A DNA stretch of 37,070 nucleotides from an uncultured Bacilli bacterium (lineage in GTDB: Bacteria > Bacillota_I > Bacilli_A > RF39 > UBA660): the NCBI GenBank assembly GCA_944329395.1, contig CALVIF010000003.1:1-37070 (forward strand), given 5' to 3'. This document shows positions 1 through 7,423 of this stretch, in pieces (the stretch's first letter is position 1; the number at the start of each line of letters is the position of its first letter). Both the position numbers and the translations under genes were made by a program. The notes under the pieces are model-generated. The model saw only the letters and a list, made by a program, of their open reading frames with translations, did not search any database and was not told the origin of the DNA.

Positions 1-433
1 ATTTTTTTGATAATAGTTCTATTTTTTCATTTTGTTTTTTATTATCATTTATTAATAGTTCGAGTAGTGTAAGTATTATATTACTATGAATAGGACAATT
101 TTTTGAACAATTTTTTAGCATAGAGTAATAATCAATAAAAATTACTTCTGTTGTTTGATCACTAATAATATATATTTCATCTTCTGTATTTTGAAAAAAT
201 AAATTTGAGAATATATCGTTTGATTTTAATTCACGCATTATTGTTGTTGAACCATTTATATCTGTTTTTATAATATGCGCTTTTCCATATATGATAAAGC
301 CTATTTGTTTTTTTAAGGAATAATTGCTTATTATTATCTCTTTATTATTGAATGTTTTTTTATGTGTATTTACACAATTTGATAAATTTTTTTGGAAAAT
401 TAAAAGTTTATTTGTATCTATTGTATCAAGCAT
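1..433 (-). CDS. Crp/Fnr-family transcriptional regulator, N-terminal part (cut by window edge)
   Basis: Reading the minus strand from an ATG at 433-431 gives an open frame of 144 codons that runs off the left edge. An AGAGGTG ribosome site lies just upstream (about 437-443). The visible part looks like a cyclic-nucleotide-binding-type beta-roll: a short-strand segment with a Gly (GFIIYGKAHI, about residues 50-59), then an ELKSNDIFSN segment and a further strand run (EIYIISDQTTEVIFID). This resembles the effector domain of Crp/Fnr regulators. The DNA-binding helix-turn-helix would lie outside the window. A pair of cysteines (NCSKNCP, about residues 116-122) occurs where some Crp/Fnr proteins carry sensory cysteines, but too few are seen to claim an Fe-S cluster. 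It is divergent from the 837 gene and has a Crp-like inverted repeat in front of it. Confidence 0.7.
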   Translation of the reverse strand, partial: MLDTIDTNKLLIFQKNLSNCVNTHKKTFNNKEIIISNYSLKKQIGFIIYGKAHIIKTDINGSTTIMRELKSNDIFSNLFFQNTEDEIYIISDQTTEVIFIDYYSMLKNCSKNCPIHSNIILTLLELLINDNKKQNEKIELLSKK

Positions 434-474
434 TTTTTCACCTCTTGTTAAATATTTTAGCATTTTTGTTTATG

Positions 475-490
475 TGTTGTAAATGCAACA
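475..490. promoter_or_regulatory. Crp/Fnr-type operator candidate, TGTTG-N6-CAACA
   Basis: Perfect 5-bp arms with a 6-bp spacer have the same geometry as Crp sites (TGTGA-N6-TCACA). The site is about 42 bp upstream of the start codon of the minus-strand Crp/Fnr gene. Its centre (482.5) is about 41 bp upstream of the start site predicted from the plus-strand -10 element at 512-517. That is the usual class II activator position. The role is inferred. Confidence 0.45.
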
Positions 491-508
491 TCTTGTTTTT
501 TATAAGTA

Positions 509-517
509 TGGTAGAAT
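509..517 (+). promoter_or_regulatory. Possible extended -10 promoter (TGG-TAGAAT)
   Basis: TG-n-TAGAAT is one mismatch from TG-n-TATAAT and has no convincing -35, as expected for an activator-dependent promoter behind the operator at 475-490. An inverted repeat (TATAAG at 501-506, CTTATA at 522-527) brackets it. A 15-codon ORF with an AGAAGG site (545-592) follows. It may be a leader peptide or chance, and is not called as a gene. Confidence 0.3.
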
Positions 518-592
518 TGTGCTTATAAGATATTAGAAGGAATAATGGCTAAAAATGTTATGATTATGAAAAAATATTCTAATAGATTATAA

Positions 593-836
593 AATTTGCT
601 TGTGTATATAATTAATTTTTTTAATTGTTATGTGAGTTTTTTTCTGATCATATAAATATTTTAAATGACGGAATTTAATTAATTAGTATCTTAATTATAT
701 TTTAGAATTTTAAGAAGATAAAAAATATAATTTTTGTAATTAAAAGATATTATATTTTTATGATTAAATTTTCAATATTTTAATAATTAGAAATATGACG
801 GAATTTATATTTTAGTAGTTGTTAGGAGAAAATAAA
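593..836. other. AT-rich intergenic region with a 13-bp direct repeat
   Basis: No gene is seen here. The 13-mer ATGACGGAATTTA occurs at 665-677 and again at 795-807, exactly 130 bp apart, the second about 30 bp before the start codon of the 837 gene. It contains the only GC-richer core (GACGG) in the region. It could be a regulator site or a duplicated upstream segment. Confidence 0.5.
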
Positions 837-1262
837 ATGGAAGAAAGATTAAGAGATGGTTACACTTTTTATTACTCTTTAATTAATGGTAATGATAGTG
901 GTGGTTATTTAAAAAGAACAGATTTTGGTTTATGTGGTTTGGAGTTATGTGGTAATGAGCAATTTTTACTAACTAATTTTCCTAATGTATTGCAAAGGTT
1001 AAATTCTGGAAATACTTTGCAAATGTATTTTGGAGATGTTTGTCATATGTTTACTATGATGATTGGGAAAGAAAACAGAGAAGGTCCATATGGGGAAGAG
1101 GCAAGTTTTTCTGATGTGTTTTTATTTTATGGAACTAGTCCAATTACTGTTTTGGAGGAGGCAGATCAAATTTTAGCAAAAAATACTGGGCAAAATAAGC
1201 AGCTAAAAAAAGCTTATCGTCTATATGGACAAGATAGATATCAATTTTATACTAGTAAATAG
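837..1262 (+). CDS. Hypothetical protein, 141 aa
   Basis: The start is the ATG at 837, preceded by AGGAG at 824-828; an upstream in-frame TTG at 819 has no ribosome site. The product is soluble, with no signal peptide or membrane segment. It has several aromatic residues, a Cys-rich segment (LCGLELCGN, about residues 33-41), and a Gln/Lys-rich C-terminus. I do not recognise the family. It lies alone between the Crp/Fnr gene and the anaerobic ribonucleotide reductase operon. The divergent Crp-like site at 475-490 may control it. Codon use matches the neighbours. Confidence 0.6.
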   Translation: MEERLRDGYTFYYSLINGNDSGGYLKRTDFGLCGLELCGNEQFLLTNFPNVLQRLNSGNTLQMYFGDVCHMFTMMIGKENREGPYGEEASFSDVFLFYGTSPITVLEEADQILAKNTGQNKQLKKAYRLYGQDRYQFYTSK

Positions 1263-1771
1263 TAAAAAGATAGAATATTTGTGGCAAAAAAAGATTTGAA
1301 ATAAGTCAATGTTGTTTGTTTTATTGAATGTAATTATTACAATATTATTATACTCTATATATTTTAATTGTAATTATTATGTTATTTGGGTAAAAATGAT
1401 TTTATTATTGTTTAATTTTGATAATGGTTGTTAAAAATATTTGATTGTTTTTTGACTAAAAAAGTGAAAAAATGTAAAAACGACTTTTAATAAAAGTAAA
1501 AAAAATAATATTTTTTTATAATAAAATTATTGAAAAATAAAGGTTTTAGCCAAAATAATAAGAAAAAAAATAAAAAATATAAAAAACGATTTTAAAGAAA
1601 TGTCTATTTTTTGTCAATTGTCGTAAATCGAACAAAAAATTTTTTTTATGAAATCTATATATATCAACATTTAAAAAAAATATGTTGAAAATTGTAATTT
1701 TTTACTATTGATTTTTTATTTTTTGTTACTTACAATGAATTTAATAAGTGAATGTATTAGGAGGTAAAAGT
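1263..1771. other. Long AT-rich leader/intergenic region before nrdD
   Basis: About 500 bp without a gene. Visible structure: an inverted repeat TCAACAT (1664-1670) / ATGTTGA (1682-1688) about 85 bp before the nrdD start, and two near-copies of AAAACGAyTTTTAA near 1475 and 1585. I looked for NrdR-type boxes and saw no convincing pair. The inverted repeat could be an operator or a leader hairpin. It is not followed by a T-run, so it is not a terminator. Confidence 0.4.
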
Positions 1772-4093
1772 ATGGCAGAAGTTAACGAATTATTTGATAA
1801 TTTAACTGTTATAAAAAGAAATGGTAAAAAAGTTGATTTTGACGGTTCTAAAATCGCTTTAGCTATAAAAAAGGGATTTGATAGCGTTGAAGTAGACGAC
1901 GATGAAATAGAAAAGGAAAGAAAATATACTACAAAAGATATTCAAAAAGTATATCAAGCAGTATTAAAGAGAATTGAAAAGGATTCTGAAGAAAAAAATA
2001 ATCGTTTTAAAATAGAAGAAATTCAGGATTATATTGAGAGTGAACTTTCTAATAAGGGATATGATGATGTTTATAAATCTTTTTCTGAGTATCGTGAAAG
2101 AAGAAATCAGTCTAGGGAATCTTTTTTTGGAGATAATAAGACACATAAATTTTTAAAGTCTTTAGAAAATTTGGGATTGAAATCTGCTAATGAGGAAGAT
2201 GCAAAAAGAGAAAATGCAAATATTGATGGTAATAGTCCGATGGGAACAATGTTGCAATATGGTGCAACTGTTTCTAAAGAATTTGCCAAAGCTTATTTAA
2301 TGAAAAAAGAATATGCTGAGGCACATGATAATGGTACTATTCATATTCACGATATGGATTTTCTTGCTATGGGGACTACTACTTGTTGTCAAATAGATTT
2401 ATCAAAATTGTTCAAAACTGGATTTGATACAGGGCATGGTTATATTAGACCACCTCAGGATATTTCTACTTATGGGTCTTTAGCTGCTATTGCAATTCAA
2501 GCTAATCAAAATGATCAACATGGTGGACAAGCTATACCAGCACTTGATTATTATATGGCTCCTGGTGTGTTGAAAACATTTAAAAGACAATTTAAGCAAA
2601 CAATTTATGATTTTTTGGATTTGGAAGGATTTATTCCAATTATTAATATTGATAGAATTATTAGAGAGATTGATAAAGTGGAATCCATTAATGTTGATGT
2701 TAGTGAATTTAGTGATTATCAAAGAGGTTCCAGTAGAATTCATGAAATTTTTGAAAAAAGTTATGAGAAAGCTCTTCAAAAAACAGATCGCGCAACGCAA
2801 CAAACTATGGAAGCTTTTATTCATAATTTAAATACAATGCATTCTAGAGCAGGAGCTCAGGTTCCATTTTCGTCTGTTAATTTTGGAACTGATTGTTCAC
2901 CAGAAGGAAGAATGGTAATTAAAAATTTCTTATTATCAGCTGAATGTGGACTTGGAAGAGGGGAAACACCAATTTTCCCAGTATCTATTTTTAAAGTAAA
3001 GGAAGGTATTAATTATAATCCAGAAGATTCAAATTATGATTTATTTAAGTTAGCATGTAGGGTATCTGCTAAAAGACTTTTTCCTAACTTTGCATTTATA
3101 GATGCTCCATTTAATTTAAAATATTATAAGGATGGCGATTACAATACAGAAATAGCTTATATGGGTTGTCGTACTAGAGTTGTTGGTGATGTTACTTCTC
3201 CTGATAATGAAGTTGTAACTGGTCGTGGTAATTTATCATTTACAACTATTAATTTACCAAGATTGGGTATTAAATATGGTATTAGTCTAAAAGAGCGTGA
3301 GAAGGCTGATATGGAAGGTTTTTATCGTGAGCTTGGTGAAATTATGGATATGGTTCGTGATCAATTACTTGAACGTTTTGAAGTTCAATGTTCTAAGCAT
3401 TGTTATAATTTTCCTTTCTTATTAGGTCAAGGAATTTGGACTAATGGGGAAAAATTAAAACCAGCTGATCGATTACGTAAAGTTTGGAAACATGGCACTT
3501 TATCAACTGGATTTATTGGTCTTGCTGAGTGTTTGAAGGCTTTAACGGGAAAGCATCATGGTGAAAGTGAAGAAAGTCAAAAATTAGGATTAGAAATTGT
3601 TAAGTTTATGCGTGAAAAGTGTGAAGAAAATTCTAAAAAATATAATTTGAATTTTACTTGTTTGGCTACGCCAGCTGAAGGATTATCTGGTAGATTTACT
3701 AGAATTGATAGAGCTATATATGGAAAGATAAAGGGAGTTACAGATAGAGAATATTATACAAATTCATTCCATATACCTGTTTATTATAATATTAGTATTA
3801 CTGATAAGATTGAACATGAGGCACCATATCATGAACTTACTAACGGTGGACATATTTCTTATATTGAACTTGATGGTGATACTGCATCTAATGTTGATGC
3901 GTTTGAGAAGGTTATTAGAATTATGAAAGAAGCTGGTATAGGTTATGGAGCAATAAATCATCCAGTTGATCGTGATCCTGTTTGTGGTTATGTAGGTGTT
4001 ATAAATGATGTTTGTCCAAAATGTGGTCGACGTGAATTTGAAGGTGTTCCACTTGAAAAAATAACTGCTATAGATAATCAATGTTGTGAATAA
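1772..4093 (+). CDS. nrdD: Anaerobic (class III) ribonucleoside-triphosphate reductase, catalytic body lacking the glycyl-radical tail
   Basis: Makes dNTPs from NTPs without oxygen. The chosen start is the ATG at 1772 with AGGAGGT at 1759-1765; an upstream in-frame GTG at 1748 is less likely. The product has 773 residues. An ATP-cone lies at about residues 5-95 (VIKRNGKKVDFDGSKI), then the barrel with MGTTTCCQIDL, HSRAGAQVPFSSVNFGTD and a zinc-site-like end (DPVCGY...CPKCGRREFEG). In related single-chain enzymes the CPKCGR segment is followed by the glycyl-radical motif R-x-T/V-x-G-Y-L. Here the chain stops at QCCE. The radical motif is on the next gene, in another frame with its own ribosome site. 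The enzyme therefore appears to need two polypeptides. Confidence 0.93.
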   Translation: MAEVNELFDNLTVIKRNGKKVDFDGSKIALAIKKGFDSVEVDDDEIEKERKYTTKDIQKVYQAVLKRIEKDSEEKNNRFKIEEIQDYIESELSNKGYDDVYKSFSEYRERRNQSRESFFGDNKTHKFLKSLENLGLKSANEEDAKRENANIDGNSPMGTMLQYGATVSKEFAKAYLMKKEYAEAHDNGTIHIHDMDFLAMGTTTCCQIDLSKLFKTGFDTGHGYIRPPQDISTYGSLAAIAIQANQNDQHGGQAIPALDYYMAPGVLKTFKRQFKQTIYDFLDLEGFIPIINIDRIIREIDKVESINVDVSEFSDYQRGSSRIHEIFEKSYEKALQKTDRATQQTMEAFIHNLNTMHSRAGAQVPFSSVNFGTDCSPEGRMVIKNFLLSAECGLGRGETPIFPVSIFKVKEGINYNPEDSNYDLFKLACRVSAKRLFPNFAFIDAPFNLKYYKDGDYNTEIAYMGCRTRVVGDVTSPDNEVVTGRGNLSFTTINLPRLGIKYGISLKEREKADMEGFYRELGEIMDMVRDQLLERFEVQCSKHCYNFPFLLGQGIWTNGEKLKPADRLRKVWKHGTLSTGFIGLAECLKALTGKHHGESEESQKLGLEIVKFMREKCEENSKKYNLNFTCLATPAEGLSGRFTRIDRAIYGKIKGVTDREYYTNSFHIPVYYNISITDKIEHEAPYHELTNGGHISYIELDGDTASNVDAFEKVIRIMKEAGIGYGAINHPVDRDPVCGYVGVINDVCPKCGRREFEGVPLEKITAIDNQCCE

Positions 4094-4119
4094 ATAATAA
4101 AAAAGAAGGAGAGATAATT

Positions 4120-4281
4120 ATGGAAAAAATAGTTGGAGAAGGACAAAAATTTGAAAGAATTAGAAGAGTTACAGGATATTTGGCGGGTGATGTTTCTAGA
4201 TTCAATAATGGTAAACGTGCTGAGGAAAGAGATCGTGTAAAACATAGTGGTGTTAATGATATTGTAAAAGAAGGTAAGTAA
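4120..4281 (+). CDS. Stand-alone glycyl-radical domain of class III ribonucleotide reductase, 53 aa
   Basis: An ORF of 53 codons has its own AAGGAGAG site at 4106-4113 and ATG at 4120. It lies 26 bp after nrdD and ends 1 bp before nrdG. It contains FERIRRVTGYLAGD (residues 11-24), the NrdD glycyl-radical motif with the radical Gly at residue 19. A conserved-looking tail follows (FNNGKRAEERDRVKH, residues 28-42). In single-chain NrdD proteins this block is the C-terminus. Inference: this peptide docks into the NrdD body and carries the radical made by NrdG. Its frame differs from nrdD and its start signals are good, so a single sequencing error does not explain it easily. An alternative role is a spare part that repairs oxygen-damaged NrdD, by analogy with YfiD and pyruvate formate-lyase. 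Confidence 0.85.
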   Translation: MEKIVGEGQKFERIRRVTGYLAGDVSRFNNGKRAEERDRVKHSGVNDIVKEGK

Positions 4282-4282
4282 T

Positions 4283-4834
4283 ATGAAAATTAGGTTAGCT
4301 GCTTGTTTGCAGCCTGATTCTATTGTAGATGGTGAGGGAATTAGAACTGTAATTTGGACGCAAGGATGTTCTCATCATTGCCCTGGATGTCATAATGCTA
4401 GTACATGGGATTTTGATGGTGGTGCTTTGGTTGACGTTGATGATGTCATCACTGAATTAAGGGGTATAAAAAATCAGGATGGTATTACTCTTTCTGGTGG
4501 TGATCCTATTTTTCAGGCTGATGCTTGCTATGAAATTTGTAAAGCTGCTCATGAAATGGGACTTAATGTATGGTGTTATACTGGTTTTAAATATGAGCAA
4601 ATATTATTTAATCCGAAAGCTAGGCGTTTACTTGAGCAAATTGACGTTTTAGTTGATGGTAGATTTGTAGAAGAAGAAAAAAGTTTTGATATTTATTTCA
4701 GAGGTTCTAGAAATCAAAGAATTATTGATGTTCCAAAAAGTTTAGAAAAAGAGCAGGTTGTTCTTATTGATAAGTATATGGAAGATAAAAGTTATGAGAT
4801 TAATTATAAAAAACCACAATATATGTTTATTTAA
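4283..4834 (+). CDS. nrdG: Anaerobic ribonucleotide reductase activating enzyme (radical SAM)
   Basis: Generates the glycyl radical on NrdD by reductive cleavage of S-adenosylmethionine. The radical-SAM motif C-x3-C-x2-C is at about residues 29-36 (TQGCSHHCPGCHNAS). SAM-binding LSGGDPI follows near residue 72, and VDGRF near 127. At 183 residues it has the usual NrdG length. It starts 1 bp after the 53-residue glycyl-radical gene, so the two are probably translationally coupled. Its substrate is then likely the small protein held by NrdD. A terminator overlaps its stop codon. Confidence 0.95.
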   Translation: MKIRLAACLQPDSIVDGEGIRTVIWTQGCSHHCPGCHNASTWDFDGGALVDVDDVITELRGIKNQDGITLSGGDPIFQADACYEICKAAHEMGLNVWCYTGFKYEQILFNPKARRLLEQIDVLVDGRFVEEEKSFDIYFRGSRNQRIIDVPKSLEKEQVVLIDKYMEDKSYEINYKKPQYMFI

Positions 4835-4857
4835 GAGCTTTTTGGCTCTTTTTTTTT
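4833..4857 (+). terminator. Rho-independent terminator of nrdD operon
   Basis: AAGAGC (4833-4838) pairs with GCTCTT (4845-4850) and runs into a long T tract. It overlaps the nrdG stop codon. Confidence 0.8.
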
Positions 4858-4948
4858 ATTTTTGTCGATTTAAAATTTTGATATGTTTTGTCGTATTGGT
4901 AGAAATATTTTTTTATTTTCTTTATATTTTAATAGAGAGGTGATGTTC

Positions 4949-5269
4949 ATGTTGGATATAAATATTGAGGTTGTGAGGGGTATTATTTTTATTAGATTGG
5001 AAGGTGATTTAACTAGCGGGACATTTAATAATTTAAATTTAGAAATTGATAATTTACTTTACAATTTAGGAATGCAATTTTATGTAATTATTTTTGCTGA
5101 TCTTTTTACTATTGACAATAATGTTTTTGACATGATTCAGAATAAATTATATGAAATTTTTTTAAGTTGTGGTGATGTAGTTATGTGTGGAGTAAAAAAA
5201 ATTTTTAAAGATAAAAGAATAATTTATATTAATAGTGAAGATGAGGCATTTAGATATTTTAGTATTTGA
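4949..5269 (+). CDS. spoIIAA: STAS-domain protein, SpoIIAA-like (anti-anti-sigma), phosphoserine replaced
   Basis: A 106-residue STAS protein lies directly upstream of a sigma-F-like gene, where spoIIAA sits in Bacillus. The start is the ATG at 4949 with GAGAGGTG before it; ATG 4943 is too close to the site. The fold matches SpoIIAA: strand IRLEGDL (15-21), helix, strand YVIIFADL (45-52). The loop that in SpoIIAA carries the phosphorylated Ser (DSSG) is D56-N57-N58-V59 here. Both serines and the Gly are lost, so regulation by SpoIIAB phosphorylation is not possible at this site. No spoIIAB gene lies between it and the sigma gene; the gap is 10 bp. It may be a non-phosphorylatable, constitutively active form, or have a new role. 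Confidence 0.7.
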   Translation: MLDINIEVVRGIIFIRLEGDLTSGTFNNLNLEIDNLLYNLGMQFYVIIFADLFTIDNNVFDMIQNKLYEIFLSCGDVVMCGVKKIFKDKRIIYINSEDEAFRYFSI

Positions 5270-5279
5270 AAGGATGAAA

Positions 5280-5918
5280 ATGGATGATTTACTTGAATAT
5301 GAAGGATTAGTTTATGGAATTATTAATAGATATAGTTCTTATTTTGATTTGGATGATTTGTATCAAGTAGGAATGCTGGGATTGATTGATGCATATAAAC
5401 ATTATAATTGTAATTTAAATACTAAGTTTTCAACTTATGCATATTATTATATTTTAGGAGAAGTAAAGAAATATGTTAGAGAAAGTAATTTGGTTAAAGT
5501 TGGTGGTGAATTAGTTAAGGTTAATCAAGCTGTTGAACGTGCTAAAGAAAAAATGAGTCAAACGCTAGGAAGAGAGCCTACTTTAATTGAGTTATCCACA
5601 TTTTTGGAAATTGATGCGGAAAAAATTGAAGAAGCTCGTATTGCAGCTTTAGATATTAGAAGTTTAGATTATACTAGCGAAGATGAATCTAATGATTTAT
5701 ATAATTCTATTATTTCGACCGATAATGGAATGAAATGTGAAATATTGGATTTAAAAATGGCTTTAGAAGGTTTAAACTCTGATGAAAAAAATTTAATTAT
5801 TTCAAGATATTTTAATGACTTAACACAATCTGAAACAAGTAAGGAATTGGGAATTAGTCAAGTTCAGGTATCAAGAAAAGAAGGTAAAATTTTAGAAAAA
5901 TTAAAAAGTGTACTTTAA
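5280..5918 (+). CDS. sigF: RNA polymerase sporulation sigma factor, sigma-F/G type
   Basis: A 212-residue sigma-70 family protein of the SigF/SigG/SigB group. Start ATG 5280 has AAAGGA six bases upstream. Region 2 reads DLYQVGMLGLIDAYKHY...FSTYAYYYILGEVKKYVRE (about residues 21-66), region 3 KMSQTLGREPTLIELS, and region 4 QSETSKELGISQVQVSR, identical over LGISQVQVSR to my recollection of Bacillus SigF. The order STAS gene - sigma - spoVA matches Bacillus spoIIA-spoVA, which favours sigma-F over sigma-G. The anti-sigma kinase gene spoIIAB is absent from the locus. The product would direct forespore-specific transcription, including possibly the spoVA genes behind it. Confidence 0.85.
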   Translation: MDDLLEYEGLVYGIINRYSSYFDLDDLYQVGMLGLIDAYKHYNCNLNTKFSTYAYYYILGEVKKYVRESNLVKVGGELVKVNQAVERAKEKMSQTLGREPTLIELSTFLEIDAEKIEEARIAALDIRSLDYTSEDESNDLYNSIISTDNGMKCEILDLKMALEGLNSDEKNLIISRYFNDLTQSETSKELGISQVQVSRKEGKILEKLKSVL

Positions 5919-5944
5919 AACTTAAGAATTTTCTTAAGTTTTTT
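5917..5944 (+). terminator. Terminator after sigF
   Basis: AAAACTTAAG arms (5917-5926 and 5933-5942) form a near-perfect palindrome that ends in T's and overlaps the sigF stop. It separates sigF from spoVAC. Confidence 0.7.
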
Positions 5945-5974
5945 GTATGAAATTAAAATATTTAGTTGATAATA
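5944..5974 (+). promoter_or_regulatory. Forespore (sigma-G/F-like) promoter candidate for spoVA
   Basis: TGTATG (5944-5949) fits the sigma-G -35 pattern TGnATR. GATAATA (5968-5974), 18 bp later, matches the CATACTA -10 at five of seven positions. It lies between the sigF terminator and spoVAC, where Bacillus has a sigma-G promoter for spoVA. The match is moderate in so AT-rich a genome. Confidence 0.4.
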
Positions 5975-5990
5975 TTAGTGGTGAATAGAT

Positions 5991-6434
5991 ATGGAAGATA
6001 AATTATATAAAAAAATTGCTGATTCTCATAAGCCTAAGGAAACAAAGTTGAAGAACTTAATTATTGCTTTTGTAGTTGGTGGTTTAATAGGTTGCTTTGG
6101 GGAAATAATTATTGAAATAATGTGTTCTTTTTTTCATAAATCAAGGGCTCAAGCTCAGGTGTTTATGAGTGTTTTCTTTATTTTTATTGCTAGTTTATTA
6201 ACATCTTTAGGTTTTTTTGATAAATTGGTTAATAAATGCAAATGTGGATTATTAATACCAATTACTGGATTTGCACATTCAATGACTAGTGCTGCATTAG
6301 ATTATAGAAAAGAAGGGCTAATATATGGTATTGGATCTAATATTTTTAAACTTGCTGGTTCTGTTATTTTGTATGGGGTTGTTTCTACTTGGCTTTTTGG
6401 AATGATAAGATATTTTATTGGAGGTGTTTTATGA
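5991..6434 (+). CDS. spoVAC: Stage V sporulation protein AC (spore DPA channel membrane subunit)
   Basis: A 147-residue integral membrane protein that moves dipicolinic acid across the inner spore membrane. It has four hydrophobic segments (about 22-46, 58-77, 86-106, 118-145) and the family motifs GFAHSMTSAA and EGLIYGIGSNIFKLAG. Length matches Bacillus SpoVAC (about 150). The start ATG 5991 has GGTGA upstream. The stop overlaps the spoVAD start (ATGA), so translation is coupled. No spoVAA or spoVAB lies in front. Confidence 0.93.
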   Translation: MEDKLYKKIADSHKPKETKLKNLIIAFVVGGLIGCFGEIIIEIMCSFFHKSRAQAQVFMSVFFIFIASLLTSLGFFDKLVNKCKCGLLIPITGFAHSMTSAALDYRKEGLIYGIGSNIFKLAGSVILYGVVSTWLFGMIRYFIGGVL

Positions 6435-7423
6435 CATTTAAATATAAAAATGTTTATGTTGAGGATACAGTTACTTTTGCAGGTCCTTATGAAAAGAAGG
6501 GCCCTTTAAAAAAGTATTTTGATAAAACTTTTAATGATTTATATTTTGGGGCAGATTCTTTTGAAAAAGCAGAGATTAAAGCAATTAGAGATAATCTAAA
6601 TTTAATGTTTAAAAAACTTGGTAAAAAAAAAGATGATATTGATTTAATTATTGGGAGTGATTTATTAAATCAAATTTCTGCTTCTACTTATGGATGTGAA
6701 GGTTATGGAAATGGATTTATTGGAATTTATGGAGCATGTAGTAGTAGTGTTTTAGGAATGATAATTGCTAGTAATTTTATTGAGTATAATCAAATTTCTA
6801 ATGCTATATGTTTAGTTTCTTCGCATAATATGACAAGTGAGAAACAGTTTAGAAATCCTACTGAATATGGAGCACCTAAACCTAGAAGTGCAACTTTTAC
6901 TGCAACAGGAGCTGCATCTATTTGTTTGTCTTCGCAAAAAACAGATGTGCGTGTTGAATGTTCTACTTTGGGAAGAATAATTGATTATGGTGAAAATAAT
7001 CCTAATGATATGGGAAGAGTTATGGCTCCAGCTGCAATTGATACTTTGCGTAAACATTTTGAAGAAACAGGAAGAACGCCTGATTATTATGATTTGATTT
7101 TAACAGGTGATTTAGGAGAATATGGTAAGGAAATTGTTAAAGATTATATGTCCATAAAATATAATTATGATTTGAGTAAAAATTATAATGATTGTGGTGT
7201 TATGTTATATGATTTAACTAAGCAGAAAGAAGTTTTAGCTGGTGGTTCCGGGCCAGTATGTAGTGCACTTGTTAATTATGGTTATATTTATGATCAGTTA
7301 AAAAAGAAGAAGTTAAAAAGAGTTTTATTAGTAGCTACAGGTGCTTTATTTTGTCCACTTCTTGTTTATCAAAAAGAAAATATTAATTCTATTGCTCATG
7401 CAATTAGTTTGGAGGCGATTTAA
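6431..7423 (+). CDS. spoVAD: Stage V sporulation protein AD (DPA-binding, thiolase fold)
   Basis: A 330-residue soluble protein of the SpoVAD family, which has a thiolase/ketoacyl-synthase III fold without catalytic function and binds dipicolinic acid. Family signatures: CEGYGNGFIGIYGACSSSVLG (about residues 81-101), SSHNMTSEKQFRNPTEYGAPKP, and LTGDLGEYGKEI. Start ATG 6431 has GGAGGTG at 6420-6426 and overlaps spoVAC by 4 bp. It ends overlapping spoVAE by 1 bp. Confidence 0.95.
   Translation: MTFKYKNVYVEDTVTFAGPYEKKGPLKKYFDKTFNDLYFGADSFEKAEIKAIRDNLNLMFKKLGKKKDDIDLIIGSDLLNQISASTYGCEGYGNGFIGIYGACSSSVLGMIIASNFIEYNQISNAICLVSSHNMTSEKQFRNPTEYGAPKPRSATFTATGAASICLSSQKTDVRVECSTLGRIIDYGENNPNDMGRVMAPAAIDTLRKHFEETGRTPDYYDLILTGDLGEYGKEIVKDYMSIKYNYDLSKNYNDCGVMLYDLTKQKEVLAGGSGPVCSALVNYGYIYDQLKKKKLKRVLLVATGALFCPLLVYQKENINSIAHAISLEAI

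Noticed and set aside
545-592. 15-codon ORF (MAKNVMIMKKYSNRL) with an AGAAGG site
   Set aside because: Too short and with no family to support it. It could be a leader peptide, but chance ORFs of this size are common in AT-rich DNA.
1263-1771. NrdR boxes or a riboswitch upstream of nrdD
   Set aside because: No paired NrdR-type sites at the expected spacing and no conserved aptamer sequence; only an AT-rich inverted repeat.
1964-4081. Several minus-strand frames of 60-114 codons inside nrdD
   Set aside because: No ribosome sites, low-complexity Ile/Asn/Ser products, and fully covered by a certain gene on the other strand. The same holds for minus-strand frames inside nifJ, recG, the 10998 gene and others.
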